This document shows, one piece after another, positions 27,388-35,364 of a stretch of DNA of 64,000 bases; within the stretch, counting starts at the first letter, position 1; every line of letters starts with the position of its first letter. The notes under the pieces are model-generated. The model was not told the origin of the DNA and ran no database searches. It saw nothing but the letters and a program-made list of their open reading frames with translations. The stretch is taken from assembly GCF_030295935.1 (NCBI RefSeq), contig NZ_AP027362.1, positions 248,001 through 312,000 on the forward strand, in the 5' to 3' direction. The stretch is from Thalassotalea piscium (lineage in GTDB: Bacteria > Pseudomonadota > Gammaproteobacteria > Enterobacterales > Alteromonadaceae). The position numbers were made by a program, and so were the translations under genes.

Positions 27388-28875
27388 TTAAGTCCTTTTG
27401 ATAATCATATTAATAATTTTATCTCTTAATGGTTTTTGTAAAATCGTGTACGAAGATATTAATGAGATAATAATAAAGGTAAGAGCTGATGCCAAAAAGA
27501 GCTCTGACCAGCTTAAATAATTGAATTGCGCCATTGTATACTTTCCAATAAGCACAAATATAATGTAAAAACATGAGGTTAATATAAACCTTAAAAAAGT
27601 ATTCAAAATTAAGAATTCGGTATATTTTTGTAAAAGGTACAAATGGAGGACAACATCGGTTACAAAAAAAGAAATTGCGGTTGAAATTGCAATGCCTTTT
27701 AGGCCATAAAGGCTTCCAAGAGATATCGATAAAATGATATTGACGGTCGTACCAAACATATTAACAACTGATAATAGTTTGTGATTTGATTGTGCTAAAA
27801 GTAAGCTACTTATTGGTCTAGAAATCGTTTTACACACAAAAGCAAAACCTAATATTGAGGCTAATTCAGCTGCTTGAATAAAGTCAGGCCCTAGCCATAA
27901 ATAGATAAAATCCTCAGCTAATATGGCTAATGGTGTATAAAAAATTAAAACAATAAAAAAGTTAATAGTGAGTATTTGTTTAAAAACATCTTCAATAGGG
28001 GCTCCGCGGGCTACTAGCTTAGTCAGCGGCATTTGAAAAACACCCACCGCAGAGCTGACAAATGCCCCAACCTTAACGATCAACCCATTTATCACACTAA
28101 AAAGAGCTAATGTTTGAAGGCCAAGCAAATGTGAAATTATAATTGGATCAACACGTTGATTGGCACTTTTAGCAATGCCGTTTAGTACTAAATGTTTAGA
28201 GAATGCGAAGAGTTTTTGTACTTCTACAAATTTAACTAAATTTAGCTGAAACTTAAATTCTGGATGGAGCTTTTTGGCAAAATATATTTTTAAGGAATGC
28301 GTCACTATGTCAGCTAAAACAGTAGCAATAACCGCACCATAAATATCGAGCTCTAATATTAAATAGTAAATAGCTATCGATTTAATAATCGTATTTAATG
28401 TGCTGATTTTTGCATCTATATCCATTCGTAGATAAGCTGCATAAAAACCATGAAAACTATTCATCATGAAATCAAACAGCACTTTTAATGCGAGCATTGA
28501 CAGGGCTATTGTTGCCGTATGTTGTTTGTTTTCTTCAATGCCTAACAAAGATGGAGAATAAGCTAATGTAAGCATACCAACGGTCGCCAATAAACCTAAA
28601 ATAGAAAATAATACAACTGAGACTGAAAATATTTGATTAATTTTATGGTTGTCTTGTTTCTCTAAGAATATTGTTATATTTCTTTGTACTGCGTATGAAA
28701 AACCTAGATCAATAAAATTGAACCAACCTAACGTTGATAATAATAAGATCCATAAACCATAACTTTCTGCGCCAAGGTTATGAATTAAATAAGGCGTCAG
28801 TAAAATAGATAAGATAGTTGCAACGCCAATCTCGATGAAGCGAAAGGTTGAACTTTTTAATAATTGTTTTTTCAT
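27388..28875 (-). CDS. Wzx-type oligosaccharide flippase (MOP superfamily)
   Basis: 495 residues with about twelve hydrophobic helices. It begins MKKQLLKSSTFRFIEIGVATILSILLTPYLIHNLGAESYGLWILLLSTLGWFNFIDLGFSYAVQRN, the hallmark of polysaccharide flippases (a first helix with G-A-x-x-Y-G-L-W, then D-L-G). It would move undecaprenyl-linked repeat units across the inner membrane, between the glycosyltransferases and the polymerase/ligase. It is the only flippase in the window, so it is probably essential to this EPS pathway. Confidence 0.9.
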   Translation of the reverse strand: MKKQLLKSSTFRFIEIGVATILSILLTPYLIHNLGAESYGLWILLLSTLGWFNFIDLGFSYAVQRNITIFLEKQDNHKINQIFSVSVVLFSILGLLATVGMLTLAYSPSLLGIEENKQHTATIALSMLALKVLFDFMMNSFHGFYAAYLRMDIDAKISTLNTIIKSIAIYYLILELDIYGAVIATVLADIVTHSLKIYFAKKLHPEFKFQLNLVKFVEVQKLFAFSKHLVLNGIAKSANQRVDPIIISHLLGLQTLALFSVINGLIVKVGAFVSSAVGVFQMPLTKLVARGAPIEDVFKQILTINFFIVLIFYTPLAILAEDFIYLWLGPDFIQAAELASILGFAFVCKTISRPISSLLLAQSNHKLLSVVNMFGTTVNIILSISLGSLYGLKGIAISTAISFFVTDVVLHLYLLQKYTEFLILNTFLRFILTSCFYIIFVLIGKYTMAQFNYLSWSELFLASALTFIIISLISSYTILQKPLRDKIINMIIKRT

Positions 28876-29176
28876 TTTATAGTTACTGGCTTTTTTGCAT
28901 AAATTATAAAGGTTTTTTAATTAAAGATCGTTGGAACTAGGTAATTAAGTAATCTGAACACAGAGTAATGATTGCACGAACACCTGTATAATTTTAAAAT
29001 AATAGCTTTAAATTCTAACGGCATAACCATCTTTGATGAATAAGCTTAATATAGTACTAACGGTGTGTTGTTAGACACTAGAAGTAAATAAACTGTTTTT
29101 CTCAATAAAAGTTAAGTACCAGCAACTAAAATTGCATTTTTGAAGTTGTAACTTTGACAAGTATAGCTAAATAGCT
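28876..29176. other. Intergenic stretch without recognised features
   Basis: An AT-rich 301-bp gap between the flippase gene and the heparinase-like gene, both on the minus strand. It should hold the flippase promoter, but no convincing promoter, RNA or repeat was seen. Confidence 0.5.
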
Positions 29177-31876
29177 TTAGTTATTTATACTAACGCCAAC
29201 ACCATATATTAAAGCATTTTCATAGCCACTAGGAAGTGTATATTCGACACTTTCTATAATAATATTGGGTGACTGGCTAAATAAAATTATAAATTTCTCT
29301 GATTGTGAGGAAATTGCAATACCTATAACGTTGTTACTTTCTATAAAACCATTTTCTTTTGTCATTACTATAGGTTCTTGATCAAATTGTATATCCTCAT
29401 CTTCAGAGGAAAATTGCATAATATTTATGAGTTCACTGTTTGATGTTTTGGACTTATTAGAAATACTTAAATGCCACTTTTTTTGATTGCTTGGTATTTG
29501 ATAAGCGGTAACACCAGCCCATAACTCTTGTTCATCAACAACCTCTACATTTACATTCGTTGGCCAAATATTTTGAAATAAAACTTTGCTCTTACCATCA
29601 TTAATTAAAAAAGTTGTACCTAAGTTTTCTTGTTTTTCTGGCTTCGATTGAAAATGCTGAATAGTTTTAACCCATCTTGTATGGCTCATACCTTGTGTTA
29701 AACCTAAATCGTTATATTGTATCAAATCTCTTATTTGATCTGGTAAGCTTATTACATGATCGTAGGTGATAACTATGTTTGGTTTAATAAAGGCTAGCTG
29801 TCTGTTAACTAACTCGGCATAATTTGTAGCAAAATAACCTGACATATTATAAGTATTTGTAGCATCTGCAGAGATCAATGTTGTATGTTGATCATTAGAT
29901 ACGTGTAAGTATTTTGGCTTGCCCACTGGTCTACCAGTTGGGCTTGAAGAGCCATTTTCAGCATTTTCTATTAAAATTGTATTATGCGCTAAACTTAATG
30001 CCGCCCACCCACCATACCCTGTTACTTCTTTAGTTATCCAGTTTCCTCTATGAGCTACATCAAACGATAATGCGTCTTTGTGTTCATGATCAACACGAAG
30101 TTTTCTATTAATAAAGTAGAGAGTAGTTGCTTCCTCTGTCCAATTGTTTCTAGCACTTAATAAACCAATTCCAGAGGAAAAGTTGATGGTACTTTCTGGA
30201 TAAGCTGGAAAATTGCTATTAAAAAGTGGATTATGGTTTAGCAAGCGCTGAAAGTGCGTTGTCATTGAAGTGTTTTTAAAACCCTCACGTTTTAAAAGAG
30301 TATTGAACCATTGGTAGAGCTGCGCAAGATCTTTTTCTTTTTCTAATATTCCCATTAATTCTAATGCGAATTCATAACGATAGTCGTCACGCAACGGTTC
30401 ATAGTCTGTAGCTGTCTCTTCTGAACCGTATTTATACACACCTGAATAGTTAGCGAGTGTTTGATGGATAAGGGCTTGTGAAGCCTTTTGGGCGTAATCG
30501 GTTGGATAGGCAATATCACGTTGATCTTTATTGATCATAAATATTCTTATCCAATGGCGCTGGGTGTTGGCGCTATAGTCGGAACCTTCTGCCCAAGCGC
30601 CACCAGCCATAATATCGTTCATATAATAGTCAACGACAAAACGATTAAGTAATGTGTCACCAGCACTTAAAAGGTCTTCGCCCAAACTGGCATATTGCGA
30701 AGAATCTTTAAGTGCGTAGCCTAGGAGGGTGATATTTTCAGCTAGAGAAGTTAAATTGTCGCTATCTCCAACCCTTAAACTTTTAAAGTCACTTTTATAA
30801 TCAATATTTTCTAACCAAAACTCAGCCCAGATAGCGAGCATGTTTTCTATTTCAATTTGTTTATTGGCGGGGATATACGACTTTATCCATGTATAACCCA
30901 TAATTGCCCAACGAGCCCCTGTTCTGAACGAATTTCGGCTATTGTAGCCCTGCCAGCCGATATCAGTCTCACTAAAGTACGTCTGTTCTAATAGTTCAAT
31001 AGCTCTTTGGATATACTTTAATTCGCCGGTTACATAAAAAGCTAACGCGAAGCTAGCTGCGTATTCTCCTGCGTTATAAGGCACCTTTACAAAATAACTA
31101 TCAAGCTTTGTACTTAAAGCATTCCAAGCATTATCATCTTGTGCAATTTTAGCCCTTACTTTGGATATACGTTCGTTGGTTAGCAGTAAAACATGTTGGG
31201 GAATTTCAACAACACTAGGCAATACGGTTATAGTGATTGTTTTTGTGGTAGTTGCTCCATCTTTGTCAATTGCTGTTAACTCAAACGTTAACGTTTCTAT
31301 ATTCTCTACGTGAGGCGCTTTAAAAGATATTGATGAATTTTGTAATGGCGTTATTTCTACTATAGTTCCTGATTTTTGTTGCCAGTTACTTGTTACATCA
31401 CCTTCTTCATCAGTAATGTTTGCTTTAAGTATTACTTCGGAAAGGGCATTAATAAAAAGTTCGTTATCTACTTCTACAACAGGGGGAGTATTAACATAAA
31501 GTAAAGTTAGCTCTTTTATTTTGGTGTCTTCATTGCCGCTAGAATCTTGAACTATCAATTCAAGTTTAATGCTTTCATTAGCGATAATATTTGGTGAAGT
31601 AAACTTTACGATTTGTTGGTTCTTATTTTCTAAAGTAATAGGAATACCTGAAACCTGCTGCCATTGAAAACTGATAGAACTATTACTTGAAGCCAGTATA
31701 TTTGCAGTTACCGACACTTCACTTTGTTCATAAATAAATGGGTCAGAACCTATCGAAACAATTTCTAAGTTAGAGCTTACTTTTTTTGGTTGATCGCCAC
31801 CGCATGATTGTATCGATAGAAGCATACAAAATATATAAAAGAGCTTGGTTATTAACGCTATGCTATTAATCTTCAT
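29177..31876 (-). CDS. Heparinase II/III-like polysaccharide lyase lipoprotein with Ig-like domains
   Basis: 899 residues. A lipoprotein signal ends LLSIQSCGG with the lipid Cys near residue 25. Two PKD/REJ-like Ig domains follow (about 30-125, ISFQWQQVSGIPITLENK; and 130-220, VTSNWQQKSG with ALDKDGAT-like LTAIDKDGATTTKTI). An alpha-toroid domain (about 225-545, for example YNAGEYAASFALAFYVTGELKYI and MAGGAWAEGSDYSANTQRHW) precedes a beta-sandwich heparinase II/III domain. That domain begins near FINRKLRVDHEHKDALSFDV and includes GNWITKEVTGYGG. This fold cleaves uronate-containing polysaccharides by beta-elimination. It is anchored in the envelope and probably trims the EPS made here. Substrate is unproven. 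Confidence 0.82.
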   Translation of the reverse strand: MKINSIALITKLFYIFCMLLSIQSCGGDQPKKVSSNLEIVSIGSDPFIYEQSEVSVTANILASSNSSISFQWQQVSGIPITLENKNQQIVKFTSPNIIANESIKLELIVQDSSGNEDTKIKELTLLYVNTPPVVEVDNELFINALSEVILKANITDEEGDVTSNWQQKSGTIVEITPLQNSSISFKAPHVENIETLTFELTAIDKDGATTTKTITITVLPSVVEIPQHVLLLTNERISKVRAKIAQDDNAWNALSTKLDSYFVKVPYNAGEYAASFALAFYVTGELKYIQRAIELLEQTYFSETDIGWQGYNSRNSFRTGARWAIMGYTWIKSYIPANKQIEIENMLAIWAEFWLENIDYKSDFKSLRVGDSDNLTSLAENITLLGYALKDSSQYASLGEDLLSAGDTLLNRFVVDYYMNDIMAGGAWAEGSDYSANTQRHWIRIFMINKDQRDIAYPTDYAQKASQALIHQTLANYSGVYKYGSEETATDYEPLRDDYRYEFALELMGILEKEKDLAQLYQWFNTLLKREGFKNTSMTTHFQRLLNHNPLFNSNFPAYPESTINFSSGIGLLSARNNWTEEATTLYFINRKLRVDHEHKDALSFDVAHRGNWITKEVTGYGGWAALSLAHNTILIENAENGSSSPTGRPVGKPKYLHVSNDQHTTLISADATNTYNMSGYFATNYAELVNRQLAFIKPNIVITYDHVISLPDQIRDLIQYNDLGLTQGMSHTRWVKTIQHFQSKPEKQENLGTTFLINDGKSKVLFQNIWPTNVNVEVVDEQELWAGVTAYQIPSNQKKWHLSISNKSKTSNSELINIMQFSSEDEDIQFDQEPIVMTKENGFIESNNVIGIAISSQSEKFIILFSQSPNIIIESVEYTLPSGYENALIYGVGVSINN

Positions 31877-32011
31877 TATCTTTTGATGACCAGCCTAATA
31901 TGATAGTAAGTAAAGTTTTGTATTAAGTAATTTGTGACTAATTAATCTGTATAATGGCTGCCAACATAAGCTAGCTATGTATAAATTTAAAATCACACTT
32001 ACCTATTATAG

Positions 32012-33496
32012 CTAAGGTTTATCTATTTTTTTTGAATTTAAATGATATGCACCTACATTATGTGGAGTAACTCTCTGGTGACCTAAAATATCATCCTTCG
32101 GAAAATAGGGAATGGTCTTAGAGTTCACTTCACGTTTACTGTAGTTAAACTGTGGTACACCATAAAAATTAACTAATCTTAGAAATGCGGCTCTTATATC
32201 AAATGAACCGTCATCAAATTGGTGTGTTTTGCTGTTCCAATGAGGGGTAACTAAGTGTTTATTATCACCTAAATGAGGGTTACTAACTATTTTAGCATCG
32301 TCAGAAGAAGGGTTTATTTTATCGAGTATTGAATAGGGTAATGAGGCACTATTATTCCAATAAAGATTGTTTTTAAGCGTAAATTCATTAAGTTGGTGAA
32401 GTAAAGTATCGGAAAAATCAAGCTTACTTTCATAAGCTCCTTGGCCCATTGTACCTGTGGGATCTGACCAAATATTATTGTAGAGGTTAATATTGGTTGG
32501 CTTTTTGTTTTTTTGTTCTTGCGTAACACGTACAGCATAAGCATTACTTGGTAAATCGCCACTTATTGTATTATTAAAAAAATTAATATCTTTAGCGCCT
32601 TTAACCATAAAAGGGGCTCGCATTGAAATAGTACTATTGCCTAACATTAAATTATTATAAATATTTACGTTATGTGCCTCATAATAGGGCTTGCCGTCTT
32701 CACCTACTAATACAAAACCTTGCCCATGGGAGCCTTGCCAATTAAAAAAAATATTACGTTTAACAGTTATATTTTCTGAACCATGAAAGCGATCATCATT
32801 ATTATTACTGTCTTTAATAACAATAAAGCTTGATGATTTGTTGGTTATTTTTCGATTACTTTTTGGGAAGTCATTAAAAAACACATTATCGCTAATGGTT
32901 ATATTGGCAACACTGTTTATATCAATATGCTCGTCAGAATCACCCTGATTGTAAAACATATTACATTCAACAATTATATTTTCAGCGCCGTGGTTTATTT
33001 TTAATAAGTCGTTATTATAACTGTCGTGAATAATGTTATTTCGTAAGGTAATATTTTTAACAGTATTCCTACCCCAGCCATCAATATGTAAAACGAGAGG
33101 TTTCGCCGTGGCTGAGTTATGTGTAATTTCAAAGCCTTCTATAGTGATGTTGGCGGCTTCTTTAACTAATGTAAGTACTTGTTGATTATTTGTTAATTTT
33201 GCCTTATAGGGTATTTCAGACTTTATCAATAAGCCCTTATTAAAAGTTTTGCTGATTTTAATTTTCCCCGTGTATATACCTTCCCCAACAATAAGAGTGT
33301 TTCCGTCAGGTATAGTAACTACGCTATAGCCAATGGTTTTCCAGGGGTTTAACCTACTGCCATCTCCCTTATAGTTGTTACCTTGAGTAGAAACATAATA
33401 AGCTTTACCTAATAGAGGTGTAGGTGCGCAAACTTTATCGCTAGCTACTATCTCGAAAGAGATCATAGCCATTAAACATAAATAAATTTTATTCAT
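32012..33496 (-). CDS. Secreted right-handed parallel beta-helix protein, probable polysaccharide lyase
   Basis: 494 residues with a signal peptide (KIYLCLMAMISFEIVASDKVCA). The mature protein opens AYYVSTQGNNYKGDGSRLNPWKTIGYSVVTIPDGNTLIVGEGIY, the typical start of DUF1565/PelL-like beta-helix proteins. It then has successive beta-helix turns: NIIVECNMFYNQG, NITISDNVFFND, NITVKRNIFFNW and DINFFNNTISGD. A lyase or epimerase acting on acidic polysaccharide is likely; catalytic residues cannot be assigned by eye. It lies between the heparinase-like lyase and exosortase A on the same strand, 35 bp after the exosortase stop, which points to a role in EPS processing. Confidence 0.75.
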   Translation of the reverse strand: MNKIYLCLMAMISFEIVASDKVCAPTPLLGKAYYVSTQGNNYKGDGSRLNPWKTIGYSVVTIPDGNTLIVGEGIYTGKIKISKTFNKGLLIKSEIPYKAKLTNNQQVLTLVKEAANITIEGFEITHNSATAKPLVLHIDGWGRNTVKNITLRNNIIHDSYNNDLLKINHGAENIIVECNMFYNQGDSDEHIDINSVANITISDNVFFNDFPKSNRKITNKSSSFIVIKDSNNNDDRFHGSENITVKRNIFFNWQGSHGQGFVLVGEDGKPYYEAHNVNIYNNLMLGNSTISMRAPFMVKGAKDINFFNNTISGDLPSNAYAVRVTQEQKNKKPTNINLYNNIWSDPTGTMGQGAYESKLDFSDTLLHQLNEFTLKNNLYWNNSASLPYSILDKINPSSDDAKIVSNPHLGDNKHLVTPHWNSKTHQFDDGSFDIRAAFLRLVNFYGVPQFNYSKREVNSKTIPYFPKDDILGHQRVTPHNVGAYHLNSKKIDKP

Positions 33497-33531
33497 AGTA
33501 TTTAGCTCAGTGCTTAAACCTTACGTTATGC

Positions 33532-34923
33532 TTAAATAGCTTTCTGGAGGTTAAGTTTCTCTTGATTACAATTATTTAAGCAGGGGGTATATTGCCAGAG
33601 TAGGTAGGTGTTACTGTTACCCGTTAATGCGGCTATGATTCGTTGTTTTTTAAATGCGCCAGAAGATGCTGTTCGTTGGCCGTTTATTTCAAAGGTATAG
33701 CGAACTAAGGCGACATTATTTTTATTTACAATAGTTATGTACTTCCATAAACCTACTGTTTCTTCTTGTACGCTACGCCAATCTACAGGGATAAAGTTAT
33801 TATAATGTGCTGTTGGCTTACCGTTAGCTAATGCGCCGTTAAAAAAGTACTTTAAATAAAGTGTATTGCCAGTATCAGGAGCCAACTCTAGATGAGAGTA
33901 GTTATTAATAATAGGTGCAATACTAGGCATTGTTGTTGGTGTGTGGCTGATATTACTGTTTGATAAAGTTAGCGTTTTTATAGAAGTTGATGAAATAACA
34001 ATTATAAATAGTAAAGCTAAGCTGTTAACAACTGCAGGGTATAACTTGCTTTCAGCGCTATTGCTTGTAATTTCTACAGATAACTGGTCGTTGTCAGCTA
34101 ATTTATTTCCCCACATAAATAGTATTACCATAAATGGCGCATACAAATACCAGCCAAAGGTATTGTGGTCTGTCATTAAACTACTTTGCATGTCGGTATA
34201 TTCACCAATAAGAATTAATGCAGTTATTCTGATCCAGTTAGTAATCAATGCGCCTAAAATGGCAACGGCAAAAAACAATACTGCTTTACGTATATTTTTT
34301 ATATAAAGAAAATTAAATAACGAGCTAATTGCAAGAGAAACAATAAGGTACCTAAGGCCACTACAGCCATCAGCAATTTCGAATACACCGGCAGGTATAG
34401 TAACAAAGTTTCCTTCTACAAACGTAGGTATACCAGTAAAGCTCATTAAAAAGGTTACTGCACTAACAGCAACTTTTTGTAATAACGCAGTTAATAACCC
34501 CCAGCCAGGGAATAAAAATACAAGAAATAAAGAAGGAAATAGTACTTGCCAGCTAGTGCGATAAATTAATAAAACGCCTGATAGTAAAATGGCTAATATG
34601 CCAGCCCAATAACCAAGGCTTATTTGGGCCGTTGACATAATAAAGAAGAATGCGGCGCTAAAAACAAGTAAAAGTAGAGGTATTGACGAAAGTTTGCTTC
34701 GATAAGTTAATTGACCCGTTTTCGCTAACTTATAATATAAAAACATTGATATAAACGGGATTAAGTAAGCATGAGAATAAGTGCCGTCATCAAAACTGTT
34801 TTCCCATATTGTTATCAACACTGGAACGTTCAATAGCGCAATAATTAAAAATACAAACACGAGTCCAATTAACGAGGTGAATGCATTATTTTCTTGATTA
34901 ACTGTAGGATTGTTATTTGTCAT
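33532..34923 (-). CDS. xrtA: Exosortase A (XrtA/EpsH) with C-terminal EpsI-like domain
   Basis: 463 residues. About eight membrane helices make the exosortase core with the conserved catalytic residues: Cys187 in EIADGCSGLRYL, Arg232 in TNWIRITALI and His253 in MTDHNTFGWYL. These cleave PEP-CTERM tails at the inner membrane and hand the protein on, probably to a glyco-acceptor. The C-terminal 170 residues after the last helix (LELAPDTGNTLYLKYFFNG, FIPVDWRSVQEETVGLWKYI, VALVRYTFEING) resemble the periplasmic EpsI domain, fused here rather than separate. It is divergent from wecBC and upstream of the two lyase-like genes. The PEP-CTERM substrate lies at 43.4 kb. Confidence 0.93.
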   Translation of the reverse strand: MTNNNPTVNQENNAFTSLIGLVFVFLIIALLNVPVLITIWENSFDDGTYSHAYLIPFISMFLYYKLAKTGQLTYRSKLSSIPLLLLVFSAAFFFIMSTAQISLGYWAGILAILLSGVLLIYRTSWQVLFPSLFLVFLFPGWGLLTALLQKVAVSAVTFLMSFTGIPTFVEGNFVTIPAGVFEIADGCSGLRYLIVSLAISSLFNFLYIKNIRKAVLFFAVAILGALITNWIRITALILIGEYTDMQSSLMTDHNTFGWYLYAPFMVILFMWGNKLADNDQLSVEITSNSAESKLYPAVVNSLALLFIIVISSTSIKTLTLSNSNISHTPTTMPSIAPIINNYSHLELAPDTGNTLYLKYFFNGALANGKPTAHYNNFIPVDWRSVQEETVGLWKYITIVNKNNVALVRYTFEINGQRTASSGAFKKQRIIAALTGNSNTYLLWQYTPCLNNCNQEKLNLQKAI

Positions 34924-35364
34924 TTCTGTAAGTTATTATAGGCTTAGTTAGTTGATATAAATTTAGTTTATTATGGGGAAAAGCGTTGACGGTTGGCTTT
35001 ACATTGTCAATACAGTTCCATGTATATGTGGCTACTCTATCAATAGTTTGTAATACTTACCAATAATTTTACTTTGTAGTGGTAATTGTTGCTCAATTCA
35101 ATCTTTATGAATTCAAGTAACTATGAGATAATTTACCGCTAAATATAAGTTATAGAAAAAAGTTGAAAACCATCGACTTTGTAGACTGGATTTTACCGCA
35201 AAAGTTATTTGACGGCATAAATGCCGACCTACAGTAGTATTAGGTTAAATTGTTTTGTAGGTTGGGCTTCAGCCCATCAGTAATATACAAAACAATATTA
35301 ACCAAACAACATTAATTACAGTATGCTATTTGTTGCTAACACTGTATATAGAAGGGAAGTTTAA
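34924..35364. other. Divergent intergenic region between exosortase and wecBC
   Basis: This 441-bp gap should hold both promoters, though none was called with confidence; a TATAAT-like TAATAA lies close to the exosortase start. The only clear structure is a pair of REP units at 35208-35279. Confidence 0.5.
35208..35279. repeat. Pair of inverted REP-like units
   Basis: One unit has a GGCATAAATGCC stem and a GACCTACA tail (35208-35233), and the opposing one is TGTAGGTTGGGCTTCAGCCC plus ATCA (35256-35279). The first stem matches the 52-bp satellite at 16 kb and the second matches the arrays at 0.5 and 44 kb, so this locus combines both types. Confidence 0.9.
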
